From Trichomonas vaginalis G3 (taxonomy: Eukaryota; Parabasalia; Trichomonadida; Trichomonadidae): a stretch of DNA of 64,000 bases. The notes beneath the pieces are model-generated. The model had not been told where the DNA came from, did no database searches, and saw nothing but the letters and a program-made list of their open reading frames with translations. Positions 20,941 through 33,100 of the stretch are shown here, piece after piece. Position numbers and translations under genes: made by a program. Position 1 is the stretch's first letter. Each line of letters starts with the position of its first letter. The stretch lies in assembly GCF_026262505.1 (NCBI RefSeq), contig NC_067205.1, positions 15,190,001-15,254,000 of the forward strand, read 5' to 3'.

Positions 20941-21390
20941 ATGTCTCAAGAACCGGTTAAAGAGATACATGAAGTATTCAAAGATATGGATCAAAATGGA
21001 GATGGGTTTATAGATCCTGAAGATCTCAAAATCTGCATGAATACGCTTGGATTTGAATTTAATGCAGCTGAAATTCAACATTTAGTAATGGAATTAGATC
21101 CAGAAAATACAGGAAAGATAGATATGCAACATTTTTCAGAATTTATTCGTTCTAAGATGACAGAAAGAGACCATATTGAAGAAATTCAAATGGCTTTTCA
21201 GATGCTCGATATAGACAAGAAAGGCAAAATCACATTTTCAGACCTTAAGAAAGTTGCCAAAGAATTAGGCGAAAATATTACCGATCAAGAATTACATGAA
21301 ATGATTAATGAAGCGGACACAGATAATGATGGCGAAATATCATTTGAAGAATTTGTAGCACTGATTAAGACAGCAGCTCCAAACTTATAA
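20941..21390 (+). CDS. Centrin/calmodulin-like EF-hand protein, 149 aa
   Basis: Four EF-hand units in the calmodulin/centrin layout. Loop 1 (DQNGDGFIDPED, near residue 18) and loop 4 (DTDNDGEISFEE, near residue 125) keep the calcium ligands. Loop 2 (DPENTGKIDMQH) and loop 3 (DIDKKGKITFSD) have changes at ligand positions and are probably weak. The TERDHIEEIQMAFQMLD linker and the ending resemble centrin/caltractin more than calmodulin. In flagellates these proteins build basal-body and contractile fibres. The start codon lies 72 bases from the divergent ankyrin gene, so the promoter region is shared. Complete and uninterrupted. Confidence 0.85.
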   Translation: MSQEPVKEIHEVFKDMDQNGDGFIDPEDLKICMNTLGFEFNAAEIQHLVMELDPENTGKIDMQHFSEFIRSKMTERDHIEEIQMAFQMLDIDKKGKITFSDLKKVAKELGENITDQELHEMINEADTDNDGEISFEEFVALIKTAAPNL

Positions 21391-21854
21391 CTTGAAAATT
21401 ACATTTCTTACAGATAATATTAAAAACGAGTCGAAATGATATATACACAAATAGTGTTGACTCAAAGTAATCATTTCATTACCCGAAAAAAGTAGATAAT
21501 GTTAATATTGGATTGGGGTTTTTCAATTAGTAACACTGAATGAACAGTATTACCACCATTATACAATGATTTGTTATTTGATGAAAATTCAGTCAAATTT
21601 GTATTTAATTTTTCTAAAAATAAAAATTTATCTTCTATTATGCTAGAACAAATGACATTTTTCATTTTTCAGATCTGAGTACTGAAAGCATTCTAACAAT
21701 TAAGGATTTTCTTGAAAATTGAAAAATGTCTTCAATCCATTTAGCATATCAACCATATTTAGAGCTAAAAACTTTATTACCACATAATAACTTAACTAAA
21801 AATACTAATAAAAGTAACTCATATGATTTGGTAATTTATTTTTGTGAGAATTTG
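21391..21854. other. Intergenic, no gene seen
   Basis: AT-rich spacer between the EF-hand gene and ORC1. A minus-strand 64-codon frame (21471-21665) is low-complexity and not supported. Confidence 0.5.
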
Positions 21855-21866
21855 TAAACGTGCACT
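21855..21866 (+). promoter_or_regulatory. TAAACGTGCACT start element of ORC1
   Basis: TAAACGTGCACT sits directly against the ATG at 21867. The near-identical TAAACGAGCACT lies 8 bases before the ATG at 37672, and TAAACGTACAAT lies 20 bases before the CK1 start. The AACG core resembles Myb-type sites and the CA(C/A)T part an initiator. A two- or three-base leader is implied if transcription starts at that CA. Confidence 0.45.
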
Positions 21867-23648
21867 ATGTTTGGCAGGATCAATATTTCTTCTGCCAAAA
21901 GAGCGAAGCCACGTGGCAAACGTAAAGAAGCACCGAAATCTATATTCGATTCTGAGTTTCCTGAGCCAAAATTTTTAGATAAAGGAATATTAGCTACTGA
22001 TGGCTGCACATATTACAAAAAAGCATTGATTGAAGGCCAAGAGTTCAATCTATTTGATTCTGCACAAATTTTAACATCAGATACAACAGGATCTAAAGAC
22101 CATTTATATTATGCACTAATTCTTCAAATGCGATCAGATACAGAAGGCAACAAACAAGCCAAAGTAAATTGGTACTGGAGAAAAGACGAACTTCCAGAAG
22201 AATTAAAATGTTTCGTACTCAGAAGAGAATTGCTTCTCTCTGAAGCAGTAGAATACATTCCTTTAGATGCAATTCGAAGCAAAATAACTGTTTATTCAAA
22301 CGTTTCAAATATTGGTCGAAAGATAAATCACCTTATTACAGCAAATACAAGCGAATTCTTATGCAATCGCGGATTCTTTACATGCCAAGCGGAGTTTGTA
22401 GCAGTTTCTACAATACGTCGTCTAATGAATTTAACATTAGAAGATATTGAACACGTAGAAAGCGGATCTAAGTATGACATTGCGCGTGCACGATTGCAGT
22501 TGAATTATGTTAAAGCTGTATTAGGAAGACAAGGCGAAATGCAGTCAATTAAGGCTGCAATTGAAAGATTTCTTATGCGAGGCGGTTGTGGCGGCTGCCT
22601 ATATATATCTGGCGTTCCTGGCACAGGTAAAACACTCTGTGTCAAAGAAGTTATGAAGCAAATCGGAAATGAAGTCATTTCTGGTAAAATCAAAGATTTT
22701 GAGTTCTATGAGATCAATTGCTTGCGGTTTGGCGAGTCGAACAATGTATTTAAAGAAATTTGGTACCAGCTTACCGGTGAAAAACTCTCCGTAAAGTCAT
22801 CAATTGCAAATCTCAACGCATTGTTTACGAAAAGTCCACCCGAAAAGTACATGATACTTCTCATAGACGAGATTGACATCCTTTTGACCAGGAAACAGAC
22901 CGAAATCTACTGTTTGATGGAATGGGCTTGTTTGCCTAAGAGTCACCTGATTGTTATCTGCATAGCGAACATTATGGACTTGGAGCAGCGCTTAGCACCC
23001 AAAGTCCAGTCGAGATTCGGTAAAGAAACAATCAGATTTTATCCATACAAAAGTGACGAATTGAAAATAATCGTCGAAGGAAGAATCAAAGATTTAGGCA
23101 TTTTCCATCCGACAGCCATTGATTATCTCTGCAAGAATATAGCTAATGTCGGTGGAGATGCAAGAAAAGCACTCGAAGCTTGCAGAAGATCATTGGACTT
23201 CGTTACAGAAGAAAATTCAGAAAATTCAAAGAAAAAAACGAAGTCTGAAGAGCAAATCAAACTGAAGACGATGGTAAGAGCAGTTAAAGATATGCAGGAG
23301 ATAAGAGGAATGTCAATTCTTGAAAAAATCACGCTCAACGAAAAATTAATTTTGATTTCGTTCTTGAAAGAGATGAAATTAAAGGATTTGACATCTGCAT
23401 CGATGAGAGATGTTGTAAAAAGGTTCTATACCATCCAGAAACAGTTTCCAGACTCTCCTCAAGTAAATACAACGATGTTGATGGTTCTTGTTGGAAAGCT
23501 GATTGATATCAAGGTGCTTAAGACACAAGATGAAAGAGTTCCTTCAGCAAACTCAAGATTGTTGCTAGTTTGCAGTGAAGGAGACTTATTAATCAGTTTG
23601 AACAAAGATAAGGCATTGAAAGCTCTTGTAGAGCCTCTTATGCCTTAG
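21867..23648 (+). CDS. ORC1: Origin recognition complex subunit 1 (ORC1/CDC6-like)
   Basis: The 593-aa protein opens with a basic segment (AKRAKPRGKRKEAPK), then a BAH-like domain (about residues 50-150, with LYYALILQMRSD, KVNWYWRKDELP and LLLSEAVEYIPL). An AAA+ ATPase follows: Walker A GVPGTGKTLCV near residue 250, Walker B MILLIDEIDILL near 332 and a sensor-1 region VICIANIMDLEQRL near 370. The C-terminus looks like a winged helix (residues 480-590). BAH plus AAA+ is the ORC1 layout, so this is the nuclear subunit that binds origins and helps load the MCM helicase. It is intact and uses ordinary codons. Confidence 0.9.
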   Translation: MFGRINISSAKRAKPRGKRKEAPKSIFDSEFPEPKFLDKGILATDGCTYYKKALIEGQEFNLFDSAQILTSDTTGSKDHLYYALILQMRSDTEGNKQAKVNWYWRKDELPEELKCFVLRRELLLSEAVEYIPLDAIRSKITVYSNVSNIGRKINHLITANTSEFLCNRGFFTCQAEFVAVSTIRRLMNLTLEDIEHVESGSKYDIARARLQLNYVKAVLGRQGEMQSIKAAIERFLMRGGCGGCLYISGVPGTGKTLCVKEVMKQIGNEVISGKIKDFEFYEINCLRFGESNNVFKEIWYQLTGEKLSVKSSIANLNALFTKSPPEKYMILLIDEIDILLTRKQTEIYCLMEWACLPKSHLIVICIANIMDLEQRLAPKVQSRFGKETIRFYPYKSDELKIIVEGRIKDLGIFHPTAIDYLCKNIANVGGDARKALEACRRSLDFVTEENSENSKKKTKSEEQIKLKTMVRAVKDMQEIRGMSILEKITLNEKLILISFLKEMKLKDLTSASMRDVVKRFYTIQKQFPDSPQVNTTMLMVLVGKLIDIKVLKTQDERVPSANSRLLLVCSEGDLLISLNKDKALKALVEPLMP

Positions 23649-23804
23649 TAATTAAATATTTATATTATCTGTTTGTAGAATTATATATTGTCTTTCAACG
23701 CAATCAATTCACATTGTTGAAAAAAACAATCCGAAATTTCACTTCTCTTTCAAAAAGTGGATATCCAAGATCAGGGAACATCATGAAAGTTATAATTTCG
23801 AATT

Positions 23805-23876
23805 GGGTGATTAGTCTAGTGGTATGATTCGCGCTTAGGGTGCGCGAGGTCGCGGGTTCAATTCCCGCATCACCCC
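23805..23876 (+). tRNA. tRNA-Pro (AGG)
   Basis: A 72-nt cloverleaf: acceptor arms GGGTGAT / ATCACCC, A box TAGTCTAGTGG, anticodon stem CGCGC / GCGCG around loop TTAGGGT (anticodon AGG at 23837-23839), B box GGTTCAATTCC. No intron and no encoded CCA. A T run follows directly at 23877, the usual RNA polymerase III stop. Confidence 0.97.
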
Positions 23877-24156
23877 TTTTTGTCTATTTTTTTCTCTCAT
23901 TGGCAAAGTATTTTAGTTAATGATAATACGGAGCAAAGTAGACCAAATTGGAGAACAAATTTGGATTTGGAGCTCACATAACATCTTGTTTTAGTAAAAT
24001 TTTAGCATTTTGAAGCTTGCTAAACTAATCTTTTTTACTTTATGTTCTTTTACTCTATTAGTTGTATATCAAGTTTGTTCAATGGAAAGAAGATATATGT
24101 TTTAATAATAAGCAAACATTTATTTACAAATAAAATAATAAAATTAATATAAAAAA

Positions 24157-27100
24157 TTATACAAATACTTCTGGAATGTGGCAAATCAATGAAGTTCCAG
24201 AAGCAATCAAATTCTTATCTGAAACATCTGATGGAATTGGGATGTATCTGATGAGGTTTTCTATCTCTCCGTCAACTCTTCTTCTGTCCATTGTTGTTGT
24301 GCAGTCGAATGAAGGAGCAGATTTGAAGAGAGGACACATGTAAACTCTCTTATCTCTTGGAGTTCTCTTCATGAGTGCGATAGAAAGTCTTGGCATCTTC
24401 ACGAATGGTTTCGACTTTTGATTTGTTGGAATCAATTTCCTTGATATGCTGTCGTAATTTCCAGCCATCAAGTATATTCCATCCAAGTTCAAAGCGTTCG
24501 GATGTGTTGGAGAATCGTTGAATTCGAAGTCAATCATTAATGAATCAACAACGACATTCATCATGACTGCAACTTCGTGGGAATAAGAAAGAATTAGACC
24601 TCTTACATCAGAAACTAAACTGATGTCGATTGTTGGAGGTCTTCCATTCTCTACCCAGTTCTTCAACAATTCTATTCTTCCCTTGATATTTTCAATCATC
24701 TTCTTCGGATTAAATGTTCCGCTGTAATTGAAAATGTTGATGATTTCTTTTGGTAAGTTTTCTTTTGCAAAAGAGGAAATGATTTCTTTTGATGGTTTTT
24801 GCAACAATGTCCTTGCAGAGTTAATTGCCTCTTCCAACTCTTTAAGTTCATGTTGTGCCCAAACAATTGTAGGAGTGATGTTTTCAAGTGGTTTTGGTTC
24901 TTCAATCTTTGGCAAATCATTTAAGAAAATCTTGATGTTTTGGATTCCATTTTCTCTTTTGATTGGGTTTGTGCATGGAGCAATTGCGTTTGAAATGTCT
25001 TGGCCAAGTAGCCATGCTCTTATTGGACCGGAAATCACTCTAGGGATTGACAAAATGTCACAAGTATTGAACACAGTCATCTTCGAAATTGTGTGTTGAT
25101 AATTGGAAATTGGAGAATCAGGAGGAATTACCCATTGTTCTCTTTCAGCAAATGACTCGTCAATGAACCTGAAATTGTCATCAACAGCTTCAGGAGCAAA
25201 TATCGTGAAGATAATAACACGTAATTTGCGTCTATCGAATGTATCCAAAGTCGAAGAACTCAAAATCATTTCCATGATTTCATCTCTTACGTTTCTTATT
25301 GGTAACTCGTGTTGGAAGTTGATTGTTGATGCTGTTGTTGATCCAGGCTGTGTCTGGTTACTTTGTGCTTGAACTCCTGCATTTGCATCAATGATTGTTC
25401 TTAATCTTTCAAAGATATCTTTGACAGCAACTTCAGGAACAGGAGAAAACTCTGAGAAACCTAAAATTCCAAGCGAAGACCTGAAATGAACAACAGAAAA
25501 CATCAAAGCAGCTGCATATGAATATTTCTTCATTGCACGCGGATTCGTTGATGATCTGATGGAGTTCGAGTAGTGCTGGTATATCTGCAGCATTTGTTGT
25601 CTTATACTTGGATAAGAGTTGTAAGAATATCTCGTGCATCCACTCAAAACATATGAAGGAATGTATTTCGTGGATTGAGCGATAATTATCATTCTGAAGT
25701 TAGATGACGTTGTTCCTTGCAATGCTGCATATATATCTGCTAATGCTGATGCAGCAGCTGGTGTTGGATCTGAATAGTGCAAAGCAACCCAAACGGATTT
25801 ATTCATCATTGATTGAATCGTTGAAACAATTTTTTCTAAAGCTGATGAATCTTCTGACAAAGAAAATGTTTCAAATGAATCCAATCTGTTTCTGTTTGCA
25901 ACGAATTGGCTCAACAACGATGTTGGATCATTCTTTATGTCGCTGTAAATAAATACAGGCTGGTTTGCTGTCGTTGTAATGAACGATTCTATTGGGAATG
26001 TTGGATAATTCACTGCGAAATTCGCTGTGAATTGTTCGCTGATAACTCTTTGGAATAAATTGAAAACATCAGCAACATTTGAAGTCTTTAATGCATCAAT
26101 TGCATCTGTCATCATTCCAAGGGCTTCTGAGATATTGACATCGACCTTTCCTCTGCCAACTTCTTCGATATGATTCACAACTTCTTGTAAATCTTTTTCG
26201 TTTTCGGATCCTTCGACTTTTCTCATTGCAATTGCAACGAAGAACATGTAAAGCAATGCGTTTGTCATTGTTAATGGCTGCAACATTAATTTAAGCATTG
26301 CAGCAATGACTCCTTGATGAAGTTTCTCGATTGCTTTCTGTTCTAATTTTCCTGCTTTTCCGCCATTTTGATTTATCGCTTGTGTCAAACAAGAAGTGAA
26401 TGTGTGGAATCTGAAGAAGCTGTTTCCTGTTATCTTTGGTAAAACAACAGAAGCAACAGTCCACATCTCTGTGACTAAATCCAATGTTTGTTTGACAGGC
26501 ATCAAAATGACTAAAATGTCTGATTGCAGGAAAACGAAGCAAGAAATCACTTTGACTAAAGCGTCTTTTTCTTTAGCAATAACAGCAAGTTTCTCCATGT
26601 CATCGCATTGGCTTTCGCTGATTAATTGTAACAATTTCATCGTCAATCTTTGTATTGTCACGTTTCTTCTTAATTCGAACAATCTTTCACTCATAACATT
26701 TCCTTCGTTTTCAGGAGCAGTCATTCTTACAAAGATCCTTGTTAATTCTAGTTTTGCTGCATCTAATTGTCCCAAGTTTCCATTGATCACTGATGTTCTT
26801 GAAAGCAAAGAAACAGGCAATTCATTGACAGATTTCTTCGAAGAAAGGAAGAAAATCTTGAATCTTGGAGAAGCATTAACTGTTGTTTGTCCAATTGTTA
26901 CATCTTGGGCATTTTCATGTTGTGAATTGTAGTAATAAGCGAAGATAGGATCAAACAAAGGATTGTAGTCGTCAACATCGTGAACGAAAACAATCTTTCC
27001 GTCAACCATCGCTTGAGAAATTGTTTTCTCTAAACTGCTAGAAAGAGCGCAAATATGAACAACAGAACCTTTGTTATGACTTTCTATCGCGTGGCAAACG

Positions 27101-30100
27101 AATCCGTCTTGGTCAATAATCAAAGGAATTCTTAATGTGCTGTGTGCAGTACATTCCGCTAATTCTACATGGAAAGATGTCTTCTTTTGTGACTCAGGAG
27201 GAGGCAAATCAGGAACAGTAAATGCAATTCCGACTGCTGTTCTAAATTCCATGTCATTTCCGGAAATTTGTTGATTGTTTTGTTGCATGATTTCTTTGAT
27301 TTCGGAGAAGAAATCATCGAGTTGCTCTTGATTCATATATCCACCATAAGTTCTATAAGCTGCTTCAAAGAATGAATCAGAGATTAAAGAACTTTCTGGC
27401 ATGTCTTCGCCTTTAACAACTCTTGAAACGAATTTCTCGGAATCTTTGCAAACTTCTTCCAACAAAACTTTGTCAGCATTGAGTTTCTTGAATGTTTCTT
27501 CGAATTTCTCAAGTTCTTGTGATTGTGATTCGTTGTTTGCAGCTTGGTTCTCTAGTTTTTCTTTGATTTCAGCGATTTCTTTTCTGTCTTGAGTTGTATC
27601 TTGTCTGAATTCTTCAAGAGCTTTCTCTTTTTCAGCCAATGTCTTTGATTTCGAGAAATACAAAATGTCTGAGCTCAAAATCTTTATACAGCTCTGAACG
27701 AATGCAAACAAGAAACCAGCAGGAGGAGAAATTGTGTCTAACTCAATCTGCGTGATCTGTGCAGTGTTAAAGAATTGACAAGCTTGGTTTCCAATGTTCA
27801 TATCTGTTGGATTGTTCTTGTCAATGTATTTGTTTGTGTTTGTCGGATCAATTGAGTTTGCAACATAAGTTGGGAAGTCTGGCTTCATTAAGATGACTTT
27901 TCCTGATGTATCATAATCGATATCAACATTCAACAATGAACACAAAACTCTCATCAAAACTTTGAATTTTAATGGAGGATTTTCAGCGGAAATTTGAAGA
28001 ATTTGGAGGTCATTGTCTGTCAAAGCGTTGAGCTTTGATTTGCGCATGTTGAAGTCTTGTATGTAATCTTGTTTGTTGTGTAATGCTGTTTCCATTTGTT
28101 TCTTTAATTCTTCAATTTCGTCAACTTTCTCTTTTTCTTGTTTATTGAGATTTTCTTCGCGTTCTGTGACTTCTTTCAACTGGTTCTTGTAGTCTTCGGA
28201 TGATGATTGTGATTTATTCCTTAAGTTCTGCAACTGTGGCTCTGTTTCTTTGATTTTATTCAAAGTAATTTGTAATTCATTCGACACTTTGTCGAAAAAT
28301 GCTCCTGTTGATTCTCTTTGTCTCTTAAGAGTTTCCATGACAGTGTTTCTTTGTTCATAGACTCTCTTGAAGTAAACAGAGAAATCATTCATGAGATTGG
28401 AAGTGATTTTATCACCAAGTTTGAGCTTCATGAAGTTGTGAACTCTCGTGAAACAATTTGCCAATGATTTATGTTCTTCAGGTAATCTTGTAATGAAGAC
28501 TTCATCATTGCAAATTTCATCACTGAATCTGAGTTCGAATACTTGAGCAAATTTAGGATATTCTTGGACATTATCAACAGAGACACAAACATGGACTCTA
28601 TCTCTAATAATTGCTCTGATCTTGTAGTATGTTTTGAGAGCTTCTTCACTTGACAAATTCGTCTGTGATTTCGTGTATGTCTTGTACAATTCTTCAAGAG
28701 TTTGAGCATTGTAAAACTCAGTGAAATTCGATCTGTGCAAGAAATTATGGAGAGCGAGTTGTTCGAGTTCTGTATCATCTGTTGCTCTTAAGAAGATGAC
28801 GCTTGACTTGTTCTGTAACAAAGCTAAATTAATAGCATTTGCCATTGTCTTTTTAAGCATCTCTCTTCTCAAGATCTTCGAAGAATTCTGGATTGGAACT
28901 AAAGGCTTCAAATCAAAGAATTCGAAGTTATTCAATTGGCAGAATAATCTTGTTAAAGTTCTTCTTCCTGTTGGAGACTTTCCACTAATATAAACACTGC
29001 CTGATGGATAAGCTAAAGCTCTCTCCAATCTGATGTATTGTTGAACAGTGTTTTCATCGAAAACAAATGAAATTTTCTCTGCAAATTTCTGATTTGCTGC
29101 ATCTTTTTCTTGTGACAATCTTTCAATTGTTGTTTTGATGTCATCGTAAACCAATTTGCAGTTGAGTTTAAGGAGATGATCATCTGAATTAAACAATGTC
29201 CTGTAGACAATGTTATTTGCGAAATCTCCGAGAATTTCTCCATAATCATTTGATAAAACTTCTCTGAAACACTCTCTTATTTTGTTTGATTCTTCTTCTG
29301 TTTGTGGATCGATTGCGAAATACGACTGTCCAATTAAAGCTCTTATCAACAACAAAATGTCTTCTTTCTTGGAGCAGTATTTCTCTTCGTAGAATGGGAA
29401 TGGTTGCAATATCTGATTCATGTTAAATTTCAATCCTTTCTGCTGGAAATTTTCGAAAACTTTGATGGCTAAATCAATAAAAGTATTCGAAATAGAGAAA
29501 GAATTTGCTCCACGTCTGAAAATGTGTCTTAACGATGAAGGAGATTGTTCCAAGAAATGTATTGGATGGAAGTGTTTCATGAAACGACGTCCAAATCGTT
29601 TAGGAGATTTGGCTGTAACAATGATGAAAGTGTTTCTTATTGGATATTCTTCGTAGTATTTCGGATCAACTTTCGAACTAAAAACTAATGATTTCGTGGT
29701 GATAATTTGTCTGATGAATTCTGCAGCTGTTTGGTTTTCGAATGGAACATCTTCGAAAATCAAAGCGTAAATAGCTTTAGTTTTCATCATCGCGTAGTTT
29801 TTAGTGATAACAGGTGTGTGCATTCTAATGAACTCCAAGAGAGAACGTCCTGTCGATGAAGGAGTAACTGGAATAAAGATAGGAATATACAAATTCGGTT
29901 CCTTAGAGAAAATTTGATGTAAGAATGCAGTTTTTCCTGATCCTTGTTGTCCATGCAAGAAAATGTTTTGTTTGTTACGAATCAAGACAGAAATGTGAGC
30001 CATCATTGGCATCATTTCTGGTGTGCACACTGCGATGTCTTCAACTCTCATCTGTACATCGGAATCCTTAGCGGAATTGGTTGGAGTTCCAAGGGTTAAA

Positions 30101-33100
30101 TCGAAATCCAAAGGAATTAATTTGTCTTTGAAGAATCTCAAAGAAATTAATGATGGCGTTGGATACTTCTGTGTACAGATTTCAGGAACATTGAGGCCAT
30201 CCCAATCTGTAGGAACAGACATCTCGTATGTATGAAGCATCCATTGATCGAATTCTTTTATGGCTTCTTCTGTCAACAAACCGCAAAAAACTTTGAAAAC
30301 TGAATGCAAAAATGCAATTTTGATTGAGTTTTCATCATCTTGGTTAACTTGTTGTGCTACAATGATCATTGATGTGTATTCAAGGGCCTTTCGTGGTAAT
30401 GCGTCTTTCATCATGTATTTCTTGAAATTATCCCTTAATTCTGGAATGTATCCCTTTAATTCTTCTGTCAAATAATTTGTCACTTTTGGAATAACTTCGA
30501 CAAAAATCTTTGATAAACATTCTTTGCAAGAAAGAGTTATTTCTGATGGTAACGAGACTTGGTTGAACATCTTGAGAGGTGTAATGAATTCCTTCATCGG
30601 AATAATACCACAGCAAGCTACAAATGATGGAGAAATGTTCGAAAGATTTCCTGTTTCAACGATAATATGGAATTTGTGGTCGAACAACAAAGTGTCTAAA
30701 GTATTTAATTTGCATTTATGTGACAAAGATGTTGAGAAGAACTCCTGGAGATAAGAAACAAAATTAGTACTCATTGGACCATTGAATCTCAATATACAAT
30801 GATGTGTTTTTTCGAATTTCTTCAATTGAGAAACATAAGTATTCAACAAACCGTAATTTTGTATTTGTCCTTCTTCTGGATCATCTTTGACGCTTCCAAA
30901 CATTACTTTGTACTTTTCGCTTTCCTGGAAAACATCGCAGATCTTGACAGGCATGATACCAGAGAATCTATTGATGATATCAGCATTTTGAGCAAGCTTT
31001 AAGAAAGCGAGTTCAAGCATGTGAACAATCAAAGTCTTTCCTGAATTTGGTCCTCCGCAAATTATTATGCAAGGATATTTCAACATCATTTCATACAATC
31101 TTATGACTTGTTTAATGATGTATTCAGTGTCAACTTGATCTTCCATGTTCTTGAGCTCTTTGGAAACAACATCTCTGATGACTTCCGCAGCTTGTTCGAT
31201 ATGGAAACATTGTGGTTTTGTGATGTGATCTTTGAAAACATTTATATTTTCAAAGATATGGAAATTGGCGTAAATCATTTCCATCAAAAGATCTCTGTGT
31301 TTGAATTTGATGTTTGAGAAGAACCTCAAGTAAATAGCTCTTGCAACAACAAACTCTTCAGCGATACGTGGTTCTTCGTAGTAATTTACGAAGGATGCTG
31401 ATTTGGAGTGCATCATTTGTCTCAATAAATCATGTGCTTGATCCAAAATAACAAAAACATAACTCATGAATGATTCGTTCTTGAGATAAGTGAATGTTCT
31501 TGTTATAGCATTGATGCATGATGACAATTTAACAGCAATGATCTTTGTAAACTTAAATCCACTGGATACCAATTTAACATTCGCAATTTGGAGACAATCA
31601 GGAGCAGCAAAACTGACAGGTTTCAAAATTGTTCTCAATTCTGGAGGAACTGATGCAGAAGTCATGAACGAAGCATTTCCTGATAATAATATTCTGCAGG
31701 ACTTTTGGAGTTCGATAACACGATCTGATATTGTTATCCTACTTCCACCTGCATTTTGTAACATGTTCATTGAATGAATGATTTGATAAATGAACGATAA
31801 ATTGTGATGTGACAATTTTTCAACGTTATTAAATGATAACCAACATCCTGTTAAAGCGGCTCCTGTTACTATTCTAGAAAGAATCTGTGTAGGAGTATTT
31901 TGGAAAGCCGGGAAGAAGTAAATGAATCTTCCAAAGTTATTTGCAAGTTGTGCAATGAGATGTTTCTTTCCAACATCTTCTGCACCGCAAATCATTGGGA
32001 ATTTGTTATGCATGATTGCGTTTGCAGCGTTATTTAACACGCGTTCTGATGCTGGAGTGTAAATGTATTGTATACTTGAACCCCAGAATTCGTACCCGTG
32101 TTCAACAGTTGCATCTCCCATATCAATAAACATTGTTTGGTTCTGGTTATGATATCTAAATCTCATGTGTGAATTCCAATTCAATTCTTGTGAATAGTAA
32201 TGGTATTGTTCAGACAAAGGTCCTATCTGTGTTATCAAGAAATTAAGGAATGTCGCAATAGCAGATAGTTTAAGGATTTCACTTGAAGAAAGAGGAGAAC
32301 TCATAACAGAAGAGATTTCAACAATTTTTGATTGCAAAACTTGTTCGTAAGCTGAGAAAGCTCTTGCAGGATTATCTGTGTTATTAAAACACTCCTGGAT
32401 TTCTCTTGCAAAGGAAACTTGTAATGTTAAAATCGCTATATGTGTTGACACTGTTGGAATCCAATCTTTCATTGATGAAGAAGTGAATCTTGCAATTGAA
32501 GATCCAATGGAATCTTTGACACTGTTTTGCATCGCTTCAATAACTCTTGGTCCCCATTCATCGACATCTCCTGAGATTTGTACTGGTTTAGTAAATGGCA
32601 ATGTATCTCCGTCATCTCCTACTAAACCTGTTAATCTGTATTTCGAGAAGATACCGTTGAATGGTAAAATAGAACCATCACTTGTATCTTTTTCATCAAT
32701 TACATTTGAATCGAAATTCTTTATGTGCATAAACATTTTTGCGATTGTTGAATTGAAGACTTGGAAATCATCTGTTGTTATCATATTCAACACTTCTTGG
32801 TTACTCAAGAAATACAATCTCGGCATCAAAGCTCGTTTCGTATCAATGTATTTATGAACTTGAGATAAAATCCATTGTAACGTGTTGTTGTTTTCTTTAA
32901 GAATATCATGAAGTTGAGGGAACGCGCAAACAACAAACAACAAAGTGTCTTCTAATGTGTTCTTTATGATTAATGACCATCTCTTCTTGACTATCTGGAA
33001 TTTCTGGACACAGGCAGGTAACACGGATTTGATGTCATCATTATTAAATAAACGTGACAAAAGTGGCCAATTTGATTGGAAAATGAGCCATTCATCGAGA

